Source: Deltaproteobacteria bacterium
GTDB lineage: Bacteria; Desulfobacterota; Deferrisomatia; Deferrisomatales; BM512
Direction: 5' to 3'
Length of the DNA stretch: 43,465 nucleotides
NCBI GenBank assembly: GCA_002869015.1
Contig: PKTT01000029.1
Location: forward strand, 1 to 43,465
The position numbers and the translations under genes were made by a program. The first letter of the stretch is position 1. Each line of letters opens with the position of its first letter. Below the pieces are notes generated by a model. The model did no database searches. It was not told the origin of the DNA and was given only the letters and a program-made list of their open reading frames with translations. Of this stretch, positions 35,324 to 43,237 are shown piece after piece.

Positions 35324-36514
35324 ATGGTGAAGGAAAGCTCTGAAGAGAAGCAGCTTACACCGCTGGAAGGTGTTGTGGTTCTGGCTGGAGATGAGGAGAG
35401 CTCACCCCTTTCTAAAGAGGGTGGTGATTGCTGCTCGACCTCGCCCTCGCACCGCGATATTCGCGAGCGCGCCGGTATAATGGTATATCCCTTAGTCTCG
35501 GGGTGGCTTGATACACCGGCGGGCGAGGTGCCCAAGGTATCGCCGGTGCTGACTGCTGATGACAAGCGCGGCACGATTTCAATGAGAATCGGCATAGGTC
35601 GTGACAGCTACGCAATTACTCCGGGCCTCTACGCGTTCGGTGAGCCAAATGAGAATTCCCACGTCATCGTCACCTGTAATTACAAGCTCACCTTCGACCA
35701 TCTGCGCTCAACCCTGAGCAAGCTTGACCTATGGGTCGTTGTTCTCGATACGAAGGGGATAAACGTCTGGTGCGCGGCGGGCAAGGGGACCTTCGGCACC
35801 GCCGAGGTCATAAAGCGGGTTAATGAGTCTAGTATAGACAAAGTGGTTAACCACCGAGACCTCATACTGCCCCAGCTGGGCGCGCCGGGAGTTTCCGCCC
35901 AAGAGGTAAAACGAGCCACGGGCTTTAAGGTGCACTACGGTCCGATACGCGCAGAGGATATTACCGCATACCTGGACGCGGGGATGGTAGCCACGCCATC
36001 GATGCGTGAAGCCACATTTACCCTTAAGGAGCGCGCGGTGCTCATCCCCGTCGAGATATCGCTTCTCTTATCGCCGCTAAAGTGGGTGATACCGCTCCTC
36101 TTCATCCTCTCGGGGCTTGGCCCCTCAATCTGGTCACCCTCAGCGGCGGTAACAAGAGGTTTTGCCCTCTTTATGGGGCTCTTCGCGGGGGGGCTGGGCG
36201 GCGCGGTCTTTCTGCCGCTACTTTTGCCCTACCTCTTTTGGCGGGAATTTTCACTTAAGGGGGCAGCGGCGGGAGCAGGGGTCACCCTCATTGGGCTTCT
36301 GCTCTTCGGCGGGGCGTTAAACTGGCTTGAGGCGCTCTCCCTCATAGTTTTGGGAAGCGCGGTGGCCTCCTATGCGGGGATGAACTTTACCGGCACGACA
36401 CCCTTTACTTCGCCGACCTCAGTTGAAAAAGAGATGCGCCGCTGGGTGCCAATACAGATCGGCACAGCCGCCCTCTCCCTCGCAGGGTGGGTTGGCGGCG
36501 CATTCATAGGATAG
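35324..36514 (+). CDS. hgcA: Mercury methylation corrinoid protein HgcA
   Basis: A 396-residue protein with the HgcA architecture: a corrinoid-binding domain, then a membrane domain. The diagnostic cap-helix motif is N147-V-W-C150-A-A-G-K154, in which the Cys is the lower axial cobalt ligand needed for methyl-carbanion transfer to Hg(II). It is followed by GTFGTAEV and the conserved LILPQLGAPGVSAQEV segment. Five hydrophobic helices occupy about 254-394. A vicinal Cys pair (C36-C37) lies in the N-terminal extension. ATG at 35324 was chosen over one 36 codons upstream because GGAG lies five bases before it and the longer start would add an unrelated hydrophobic segment. It is followed by hgcB eight bases later. 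Confidence 0.95.
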   Translation: MVKESSEEKQLTPLEGVVVLAGDEESSPLSKEGGDCCSTSPSHRDIRERAGIMVYPLVSGWLDTPAGEVPKVSPVLTADDKRGTISMRIGIGRDSYAITPGLYAFGEPNENSHVIVTCNYKLTFDHLRSTLSKLDLWVVVLDTKGINVWCAAGKGTFGTAEVIKRVNESSIDKVVNHRDLILPQLGAPGVSAQEVKRATGFKVHYGPIRAEDITAYLDAGMVATPSMREATFTLKERAVLIPVEISLLLSPLKWVIPLLFILSGLGPSIWSPSAAVTRGFALFMGLFAGGLGGAVFLPLLLPYLFWREFSLKGAAAGAGVTLIGLLLFGGALNWLEALSLIVLGSAVASYAGMNFTGTTPFTSPTSVEKEMRRWVPIQIGTAALSLAGWVGGAFIG

Positions 36515-36522
36515 GATATAAG

Positions 36523-36828
36523 ATGAAAGGTTTCGATTACCTAGGTGTAAACACCCTCGAATTCGACGTTGAAAAGTGCGTCGGCTGTGGAATGTGCCTC
36601 ACCGTATGCCCACACGCTGTCTTTACGAGGAGCGATGCGGGCGTAAAGGGCGCCAAGGTAACCCTGGACAAGCCGGCAAAATGCATGGAGTGCGGCGCTT
36701 GCGCTATTAACTGCCCCGTCGCGGCGATCACCGTAAAGCCTGGTGTAGGCTGCGCTTCGGCGATCCTCCACAGCTGGATAACGGGCGAGGAGGCTTCCTG
36801 CGATTGCTCGGGAGGCGGGTGCTGCTGA
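36523..36828 (+). CDS. hgcB: Mercury methylation ferredoxin HgcB
   Basis: A 101-residue 2[4Fe-4S] ferredoxin, the obligate partner of HgcA that re-reduces the cobalt and binds Hg. The two cluster sets are C19, C22, C25, C29 and C54, C57, C60, C64. C77 in GVGC matches the extra conserved HgcB cysteine. The tail has four more (C93, C95, C100, C101, in CDC...CC), where other HgcBs end in a Cys pair. AGGA is six bases before the ATG. The gene is immediately downstream of hgcA, the standard arrangement. Confidence 0.95.
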   Translation: MKGFDYLGVNTLEFDVEKCVGCGMCLTVCPHAVFTRSDAGVKGAKVTLDKPAKCMECGACAINCPVAAITVKPGVGCASAILHSWITGEEASCDCSGGGCC

Positions 36829-36879
36829 CCTTTTAGCTGGCGCAGGGGTTAAATGGTGGTTACCTTCCCTTAAAGCGGG

Positions 36880-36891
36880 TGACCATGGTCA
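36880..36891. other. 12-bp perfect palindrome upstream of fxsA
   Basis: TGACCATGGTCA is a perfect palindrome 25 bases before the fxsA start codon. It could be an operator or chance. No known regulator is implied. Confidence 0.2.
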
Positions 36892-36915
36892 GGACGCCCC
36901 ACAACCGGAGAGATG

Positions 36916-37308
36916 ATGTTTCCAAGATTATTACTGCTTTTTACTATTATACCGGCAATTGAGCTGTATCTCTTGCTCAGCGTGGGCTCGGTTATCGGCG
37001 CCGGGTACACCTTCCTCATAATTATCGCGACTGGCGTCTTTGGGGCCCATTACGCACGGCAGCAGGGGTTTGACGTGATGGTTCGCCTACAGCGCGCGCA
37101 GCGGGAGGGACGCATGCCCGCCGACGAGATGGTCGACGGGGCCATGCTGCTCCTGGGCGGCGCCCTCCTCATAACTCCCGGCTTCTTAACTGATATCGTT
37201 GGCTTCTCCCTTGTCTTTCCTCCTACGAGAAACGCTTATAAGAGGCGCTTCGCCGAGTGGATGAGAAGAAAGATAGAGGATGGCGATATTGTAGTAAGAC
37301 ACTACTGA
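36916..37308 (+). CDS. fxsA: FxsA family membrane protein
   Basis: A 130-residue inner-membrane protein of the FxsA family (in E. coli its overexpression relieves phage T7 exclusion by F plasmid). Hydrophobic helices cover about residues 4-22, 26-45 and 77-100. The family motifs are IPAIELYLLL at the start, GVFGAHYARQQG, DEMVDGAMLLLGGALLITPGFLTDIVG and the basic C-terminus. The second of two adjacent ATGs (36916) is chosen because GGAG lies five bases upstream. The next gene starts 18 bases after the stop. Confidence 0.87.
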   Translation: MFPRLLLLFTIIPAIELYLLLSVGSVIGAGYTFLIIIATGVFGAHYARQQGFDVMVRLQRAQREGRMPADEMVDGAMLLLGGALLITPGFLTDIVGFSLVFPPTRNAYKRRFAEWMRRKIEDGDIVVRHY

Positions 37309-37326
37309 TTCCGAGGTTTCTCCCCT

Positions 37327-39285
37327 TTGATTGACGCGTCTTCACTCTCCAAAGCCTTTGGTGCGCGGTCGCTCTTCAGCGACGTCAGCCTGCGCATCGA
37401 TAAGGGCGACAGACTGGCCCTTGTAGGCCGAAACGGCTCCGGCAAGACAACCCTTTTAAGGATACTCGCGGGTGAGGAGAACCCCGACACCGGCGAGGTG
37501 AGGGGGCGTCGAGATTCCACGGTGGGGTATCTTCCTCAGGAGATATCCCTGGAGTCGGAGGAGCACCTTCTCATCTTCGTTGAGAACGTGGCGGGTGAGC
37601 TTAAATCCATCCAACTTGAGCTGGAAGATATACATGATAAGCTAGCCTCCGGTGAGGAGGATGCGGCGCTGGTAGAGCGCAGCGGAAACCTCCAATCACG
37701 CTTTGAGGCCCTCGGGGGCTACCGCCTCCGCTCACGGGCGCAGCAGATCCTCTCAGGCCTCGGCTTCAAGGAAGCAGACTTCGCAAAGCCCCTATCCACC
37801 TTCTCCGGCGGATGGCGGATGCGCGCGCTGCTTGGGAGGATTCTCCTCACGGAGCCCGATGTAATACTCCTCGACGAGCCCACCAACCACCTAGACATCG
37901 TCACCCTTGAGTGGCTGGAGAACTTCATAACCTCATCCCGCGCTGGATTCTTGATAGTCTCCCATGACGTATCCTTCCTCGACCGGGTTGTAAATGGCGT
38001 ATTCGCCCTTGAGCGCGGCGGCGCGGTTCGCTCAAAGGGCAACTACACAAAGTATGTCACCGAGCGAGAGGAGAGGCTGCGCCAGCGCCAGGCGGAGTTT
38101 GATCGCAGGCAGCGTAAACGCGCCGAGGAGGAGCGCTTCATCGAACGCTTCCGCGCAAAGAACACCAAGGCGAAGCAGGTCCAATCCCGCATCAAGAAGC
38201 TTGAGCGTGAGGACCCCCTCGTCGCGCCGATGGAGGATAACGCTTCGGCTCCAGCAATACGCTTTCCCCAACCCGAGCGCTCAGGCAAGGATGTTGTGAC
38301 CGTGGAGGGGGTCGAGGCTGGCTATGGCGACCTCATAGTCTACTCCTCCCTAGATTTTACCCTGCACAGGGGTGAGAAGGTCGCCCTCATCGGCCCAAAC
38401 GGAGCGGGAAAGTCCACCCTCCTTAAGACAATGGCGGGGGAGGTCAAGCCGCGCGCGGGGGAGGTGCGCTACGGCCATAATGTCTCCATAGGTTACTTTT
38501 CCCAGCATCAGATGGAGCTGTTAAACCCCAAGCGCACGGTGCTTGAAGAGGTGCTGGCGCTACCCGGCTACCGAAGCGAGGGGGAGGCGAGATCGATACT
38601 GGGGGGCTTCCTGTTCACCGGCGACGACGTTGAAAAGAGGGTCTCGGTGCTCTCCGGCGGTGAGAAGAGCCGCCTTGTCATGGCGCTGCTCCTGACGCAG
38701 CCGGGAAACCTCCTCCTCCTTGACGAGCCCACAAACCACCTCGACATAGACGCCTGCGAGACCCTCAAAAGAGCGCTCATAGCTTATGAGGGGACCGTTG
38801 CCGTCATCACCCACGACCGCGACCTGATAAACCGTGTAGCCACCCGCGTCGTTTATGTGGAGGATGGGGTTTGCACCGAGTACATAGGCAACTACGATGA
38901 TTATCTCCGGGCCAGGGCCCGCCTAGAGGATATGAACGCCGAGGAGGTGGACGCAGCCGGCGTAAAGCGTGTCCATAAGGGCAAAGAGGCCAGGCGTGAA
39001 GCGGCGAAGGCGAGGGAGGAGTTTGCCAAAAAGACCAAAGCGCTCAGAAAAAAGGTGGAGAAGTATGAGGATGAGCTATCCTCTAGGGAGGAGCGCAAGG
39101 CCGAGATCGAAAAGCTGCTTGCGGACCCCGAGGTGTATTCGGACCCCGTGAGGGGGAGGGAGCTTGGTCGGGAAAGGCAGTACATTATAGATGAACTTGA
39201 GATAGCAACTTCAATGTGGGAGGAGGCAGCCCTCGAACTTGAGGAGCTTGAGCTCTCCTTCAAGGGCGAAATGGAGAGGGGTTGA
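37327..39285 (+). CDS. ABC-F family ATPase
   Basis: A 652-residue soluble protein with two ABC domains and no membrane part, as in ribosome-associated ABC-F factors (Uup/YheS/YdiF-like). The first nucleotide site has GRNGSGKTT, FSGGWRMRALLGRILL and DEPTNHLDIVTLEWLE. The second has GPNGAGKST, LSGGEKSRLVMALLL and DEPTNHLDIDACETL. The interdomain linker contains a basic helix (REERLRQRQAEFDRRQRKRAEEERF). A C-terminal coiled coil (about 540-645) is present. Such proteins act at the ribosomal E site. The start is TTG at 37327, with a weak upstream site. It overlaps the next gene by four bases. Confidence 0.93.
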   Translation: MIDASSLSKAFGARSLFSDVSLRIDKGDRLALVGRNGSGKTTLLRILAGEENPDTGEVRGRRDSTVGYLPQEISLESEEHLLIFVENVAGELKSIQLELEDIHDKLASGEEDAALVERSGNLQSRFEALGGYRLRSRAQQILSGLGFKEADFAKPLSTFSGGWRMRALLGRILLTEPDVILLDEPTNHLDIVTLEWLENFITSSRAGFLIVSHDVSFLDRVVNGVFALERGGAVRSKGNYTKYVTEREERLRQRQAEFDRRQRKRAEEERFIERFRAKNTKAKQVQSRIKKLEREDPLVAPMEDNASAPAIRFPQPERSGKDVVTVEGVEAGYGDLIVYSSLDFTLHRGEKVALIGPNGAGKSTLLKTMAGEVKPRAGEVRYGHNVSIGYFSQHQMELLNPKRTVLEEVLALPGYRSEGEARSILGGFLFTGDDVEKRVSVLSGGEKSRLVMALLLTQPGNLLLLDEPTNHLDIDACETLKRALIAYEGTVAVITHDRDLINRVATRVVYVEDGVCTEYIGNYDDYLRARARLEDMNAEEVDAAGVKRVHKGKEARREAAKAREEFAKKTKALRKKVEKYEDELSSREERKAEIEKLLADPEVYSDPVRGRELGRERQYIIDELEIATSMWEEAALELEELELSFKGEMERG

Positions 39286-40049
39286 GCGAGGGTATCGATC
39301 AGGGGCGCGTGACGCGGGAGTTGGCCCGAAAGCGGGTCCTCTCAATAGGCTCTATACCCGGCGGGGAGGCCCGCCGTGCGCTCTGGGCCGAGCTTATTTC
39401 CGAGGGCGAGGCTGAGATTGTAGCCCTTGCAATGGACGTTTGCGTGCGCGAAGCCTTTGATGTGGTAAATATACGCCTTGCGTGGGCTGCGCTCTTTGAT
39501 TTTGATTTGATCGTAGAGCTGGTAGGGCCAGGAATATTCTCCGAAATTCTTCGGGCGGCAAACTCGCTGGGCCTTGAAGGACCCCCTTTAATCCTTGAAT
39601 ACCACGGACCCAACAGGCGCGCCGAAGAGCTCCCGCCCCTTCCCGACCCCATTGGCGACCGTCTCTCCCTCGGTCATAAAAAGACCGCCGCCCGGGGGAT
39701 GAGGTCACATCTTCTTGAGCGCCTCTTAAAGGACCCTGACCCGCGCGTGGTACGCGAGGTCCTTAGGAACCCGCGCCTCAGAGAGGAGGAGGTTCTTGCG
39801 ATAGCCTCCCGCCGCCCATCCACCGAGGAACTTTTCAAACACCTGGTGCGCTCAACCCGCTGGATAGTCAGGCAGCCCGTTGCCCGCGCCATCGCGATGA
39901 ACCCATATGCCCCGGTCAGGCTGGCCCTTATGCTGATGGTGACATTGCCCAGCACGGTATTAAGTGAGATAGGGAAAATAGAAGGGCTCCACCCTGAAGT
40001 AAGGAGTGGAGCCATGAAATTGATTGCTTTGAGAGGGGAGAGGGTCTAG
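39282..40049 (+). CDS. Hypothetical protein with HEAT-like helical repeats
   Basis: A 255-residue protein, not recognised as a named family. The C-terminal half has regular helical pairs of the type [48 protein letters not shown], resembling leucine-rich/HEAT-like scaffolds found in several Desulfobacterota proteins. The N-terminal half is also helical ([17 protein letters not shown]). No catalytic motif is visible. The start is TTG at 39282, overlapping the ABC-F TGA (TTGA), with GGAGAGGGG just before it. Its stop shares CTAG with the convergent tatA stop. Confidence 0.62.
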   Translation: MSEGIDQGRVTRELARKRVLSIGSIPGGEARRALWAELISEGEAEIVALAMDVCVREAFDVVNIRLAWAALFDFDLIVELVGPGIFSEILRAANSLGLEGPPLILEYHGPNRRAEELPPLPDPIGDRLSLGHKKTAARGMRSHLLERLLKDPDPRVVREVLRNPRLREEEVLAIASRRPSTEELFKHLVRSTRWIVRQPVARAIAMNPYAPVRLALMLMVTLPSTVLSEIGKIEGLHPEVRSGAMKLIALRGERV

Positions 40050-40252
40050 CTTTTTTCCTCTTCGTCCTTCTTCTTTTCGGAATCTTCCCCGATCTGCTTT
40101 ATCTCTTCCTCGGTTTCATTGAGCCCCTTTTTAAAGGAGCGCACGCCTTTTCCGAGCCCGCCCATAAGCTCCGGTATCTTCTTGCCGCCAAAGACGATTA
40201 GGATGATTAGCAGTATTACCAGTAGTTCCTGTGGGCCTGAAAATCCGAACAT
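40046..40252 (-). CDS. tatA: Sec-independent protein translocase TatA/TatE
   Basis: A 68-residue TatA-family protein: a short periplasmic start [10 protein letters not shown], one transmembrane helix ([13 protein letters not shown]), the conserved FGGKKIPEL hinge, an amphipathic helix ([17 protein letters not shown]) and a charged tail. TatA oligomers form the twin-arginine export pore. It lies downstream of dnaB on the same strand, 94 bases after its stop. Whether TatB/TatC are elsewhere cannot be told. Confidence 0.95.
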   Translation of the reverse strand: MFGFSGPQELLVILLIILIVFGGKKIPELMGGLGKGVRSFKKGLNETEEEIKQIGEDSEKKKDEEEKS

Positions 40253-40346
40253 TTATTTTCTCCAGCCGGGTAGTTTTGCGCCCGAGTAAATTTCAGAGGC
40301 GATGAAGGATAACACAAAGGTCATCAGTCAACAAATATACTCCCGA

Positions 40347-41729
40347 TCAATGGTTCCTGTCGAGGTTGGCGAAGCGGGTATATTTTCCGTCGAATAAAAG
40401 GTTTACGTCGCCGGTGGGGCCGTGGCGCTGCTTTCCGACTATTATCTCGGCCTTTCCGAGGATGTCGGAGGGTATCTCCGAGTCGTCGCCGCGCTTGGTC
40501 ATCTCCTGGCGTGTATAGACCTCTTCTCTATAGACGAACATGATGACGTCCGCGTCCTGCTCAATGGCCCCGGATTCTCTAAGGTCGGAGATGAGGGGCC
40601 TTTTGTTCGGGCGCTGCTCGACGCCTCGGTTGAGCTGTGAGAGCGCAACCACGGGGATGCTCAGCTCCTTGGCGAGCCCCTTGAGGGAGCGGGAGATTTC
40701 ACTTATCTCCTGCTCGCGCATATCATGTTTGCCGTTGCCGCGCATCAGCTGTAGGTAGTCGACAATCAGCAGCCCAATCTTGTGTTCCCGATAGAGGCGC
40801 CTCGCCTTGGCGCGAAGCTCCATCGTTGAGATGGCGGGGGTGTCGTCTATGAAGATAGGGGTCTCCGCGAGCACCCCTGCGGCCTGCGAGAGCTTGGGCC
40901 AGTCCTGCGCCGAGAGCATGCCGCGCCTCAGGCTCTGGGAGTTTATCCGAGCCTCTGAGGAGAGCATCCTCATAACCAGCTGCTCCTTTGACATCTCAAG
41001 GGAGAAGAATGCAACCGGGATTCCCTCTTTGCCCGCCGCATGCTGGGCGATGTTGAGTACGAAGGAGGTTTTGCCCATGCCGGGGCGGCCCGCGACGATC
41101 ACGAGGTCCGAGGGCTGTAGCCCCGCCATGAGGTCGTCAAGGTCGTAAAAGCCGGAGGGCACGCCGGTTATCATCTCTTTTCTGGAGTAGAGGTCCTCCA
41201 GCTTCTTCAATGATTCGCGCACCAGCTGGTTCATAGAAGGGGTGTCTGACTTCTTGTCCTGGGAGGCGGCGTCAAAGATCGCCTGCTCCGCGCGGTCGAG
41301 GTACTCATCTACCTCGTTGCCCGACTGGTAACCCTCATCAGCGATTGTAAGGGCGGTTTGGATGAGCCTCCTAAGGGCCGCGAGCCGCTCAACGATCTTG
41401 GCGTGGTGCACCGCGTTTTCCACTGATGGAACCTGCCCCGTGAGGTCGCTTATATAGGGGGCGCCGCCCACTCTCTCAAGGAGCTCGCCCGCGCGCAGGG
41501 CGTCGACGAGGGTAACAATGTCGATGGGCTCGCCTCGGTCGCTCATCTTCTGCATGATGCCGTAGATTATCTGGTGGCCGGTGCGGTAGAAGTCCTCTTT
41601 GGAGAGGAAATCAGAGACGTGTGAGAGGGTTTCGTTGTTTAAAAGGATGGCGCCGAGGACGGAGACCTCCGCCTCGATATTGTGGGGTGGTACTCGCCCC
41701 GCGCTGGGTGTGTTTCCGCTCGTTGACAT
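40347..41729 (-). CDS. dnaB: Replicative DNA helicase DnaB
   Basis: A 460-residue hexameric replicative helicase. The N-terminal domain includes PPHNIEAEVSVLGAILLN. The RecA-like domain has Walker A GRPGMGKTSFVLN, VDYLQLM and the RDLRESGAIEQDADVI / MFVYREEVY region. The start MSTSGNTPS (41729) is preferred over a GTG 45 bases upstream, although neither has a clear ribosome site. A terminator-like hairpin lies between it and rplI, so its transcription is possibly attenuated. Confidence 0.96.
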   Translation of the reverse strand: MSTSGNTPSAGRVPPHNIEAEVSVLGAILLNNETLSHVSDFLSKEDFYRTGHQIIYGIMQKMSDRGEPIDIVTLVDALRAGELLERVGGAPYISDLTGQVPSVENAVHHAKIVERLAALRRLIQTALTIADEGYQSGNEVDEYLDRAEQAIFDAASQDKKSDTPSMNQLVRESLKKLEDLYSRKEMITGVPSGFYDLDDLMAGLQPSDLVIVAGRPGMGKTSFVLNIAQHAAGKEGIPVAFFSLEMSKEQLVMRMLSSEARINSQSLRRGMLSAQDWPKLSQAAGVLAETPIFIDDTPAISTMELRAKARRLYREHKIGLLIVDYLQLMRGNGKHDMREQEISEISRSLKGLAKELSIPVVALSQLNRGVEQRPNKRPLISDLRESGAIEQDADVIMFVYREEVYTRQEMTKRGDDSEIPSDILGKAEIIVGKQRHGPTGDVNLLFDGKYTRFANLDRNH

Positions 41730-41744
41730 GAGTGAGAGAGTACC

Positions 41745-41772
41745 AAAAAGGCGGGCGGCGTGAAAGCCGCCC
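41745..41772 (-). terminator. Terminator/attenuator between rplI and dnaB
   Basis: On the minus strand GGGCGGC and GCCGCCC pair (41753-41772, six-base loop), followed by GCC and then TTTTT. It is 17 bases past the rplI stop and 16 bases before the dnaB start. Confidence 0.75.
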
Positions 41773-41788
41773 ACCCAGATATTTTTTA

Positions 41789-42247
41789 CTAATCTTCGGA
41801 GGACTCTTCCTCGACGGTAACTTTGATGTCAGCCTTCACTCCGCCGTGGAGTTTGACTGTTACATCGAAGTCGCCAAGGCTCTTGATCGGCTGATCAATG
41901 ACGATCTGACGGCGGGTAACCGCGAGGTAACCCTTCTCATGAATCGCCTTTTCAATGTCAGCAGAGGTAACTGAGCCGAAGATGTGGCTGGCGTCGGAGG
42001 TTTTGCGCGCGAAGGTGAGCTCCATGCCGTCTAGCTCTTTGCCCAGCTCCTCGGCCTTGTCGATCTCGCGGCGGCGCTTGGCCTCAAGGGCGCGGCGCTG
42101 GTGCTCGACAGCCTTGATCTTCTTGTCGTCCGCAAGGGATGCGAGCCCCTGGGGGATGAGGTAGTTTCTTCCGTAACCGTCCTTAACGGTTACGACGTCG
42201 CCCACGGTGCCGAGGTTGGCGACTGTCTCAAGCAGGATAACTTTCAT
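41789..42247 (-). CDS. rplI: 50S ribosomal protein L9
   Basis: A 152-residue ribosomal protein. The N-terminal domain MKVILLETVANLGTVGDVV...GYGRNYLIPQGLA is diagnostic, followed by the long connecting helix (KIKAVEHQRRALEAKRRREIDKAEEL) and the C-terminal rRNA-binding domain. AAGGAGAAGG precedes the ATG. It is part of the conserved S6-S18-DUF2232-L9-DnaB block. Confidence 0.97.
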   Translation of the reverse strand: MKVILLETVANLGTVGDVVTVKDGYGRNYLIPQGLASLADDKKIKAVEHQRRALEAKRRREIDKAEELGKELDGMELTFARKTSDASHIFGSVTSADIEKAIHEKGYLAVTRRQIVIDQPIKSLGDFDVTVKLHGGVKADIKVTVEEESSED

Positions 42248-42277
42248 CGGTCCTTCTCCTTGGTAAAGAGAACTCGT

Positions 42278-43237
42278 TTATTTGTTTTCGTTTCCCCTGT
42301 CGGCGGGGGGCTTGACTATGCGGCTCCTGAAGTTGAGCCACATGTCGAATGCCCCGAGTACCGCTACCGCCACCGGCGCGCCTGGAACGTAGAGGACGAT
42401 CAAGGCGTATATCGGTATCCGAATGAGGGGCGAGGTCTTCTTCTCAGTCAGGATGAACTGGATAATAGCCAGCCCCTGAAGAAAGTAGACGCTCACCGAG
42501 ATGAAGAGGATGTTGGTCCCCGCCATCTTCACCATCCCATCGCCGAAGAGTATCGCCAGCGCCGGCAGGATGAGCGCCCAAATCCAGCTGTCGGGTGCCT
42601 TCCAGTATAGCCAGTTGTCCAGCTTTGCGCCCCTGGCTCTTACGAGCCGCCTCAGCCACGCGGCGTTTAGCCAGCCGGTGAGGAGGTTGATGGAGACTGT
42701 GAGGCCGAAAAATGAGTGGGCGAGAAAATCGACCACCTCCTCCAGCCTCGATTCAAGGGCCACCAGCGTCTCACGGGGAGCTTCCCCCGCGCCTGTGCCC
42801 AGCGCATCGGATATCGCTTTTCTCCACTCGGCGGCGATTGAGTCCACCAGATCCGCCGGGGAGAGGGAGGCGGCATTCGCCGTCACCACCAGGATGACAA
42901 GCGCCGCCGCCGTCGTAAGGAGGGTGTAGGAGCCGATTATGTATTCGGGTCTCCAGCCCCTCTTCATCGCCTCGCCCAGGAGGACTCCTCCGAGCCCGAA
43001 CTGTACGAGGTAACTCGCGCCGCCTATTGGCGCGAAGAATGCCGGTATCAGCGCGGCGAGGAGGGCGAAAAGAGCCGCCGTCCAAGCCGGTCGCCGCCAT
43101 GCGTAAAACGCCAGCGGCAGGGGTGAGAAGAGCGCCGTCATTATCCCGGCGGGCATGAAGAGGGAGGCTGTGTAGAGCGCTCCCGAGAGCCCGGCGGCGG
43201 CGACGCCCTCCGCTACGGTATTGCCCTTACGGTTCAA
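42278..43237 (-). CDS. DUF2232 (YybS-like) membrane protein
   Basis: A 319-residue polytopic membrane protein of the DUF2232 family, with about eight hydrophobic helices (e.g. [49 protein letters not shown]) and the conserved block [15 protein letters not shown]. The function is unknown, but members sit between rpsR and rplI in many bacteria, as here. The start is TTG at 43237, overlapping the rpsR TGA (TTGA). Confidence 0.85.
   Translation of the reverse strand: MNRKGNTVAEGVAAAGLSGALYTASLFMPAGIMTALFSPLPLAFYAWRRPAWTAALFALLAALIPAFFAPIGGASYLVQFGLGGVLLGEAMKRGWRPEYIIGSYTLLTTAAALVILVVTANAASLSPADLVDSIAAEWRKAISDALGTGAGEAPRETLVALESRLEEVVDFLAHSFFGLTVSINLLTGWLNAAWLRRLVRARGAKLDNWLYWKAPDSWIWALILPALAILFGDGMVKMAGTNILFISVSVYFLQGLAIIQFILTEKKTSPLIRIPIYALIVLYVPGAPVAVAVLGAFDMWLNFRSRIVKPPADRGNENK

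Noticed and set aside
35324-36514. HgcA as the large corrinoid subunit of CO dehydrogenase/acetyl-CoA synthase
   Set aside because: The N-V-W-C-A-A-G-K cap helix followed by five membrane helices and an adjacent HgcB is diagnostic of HgcA; no cdh genes are nearby.
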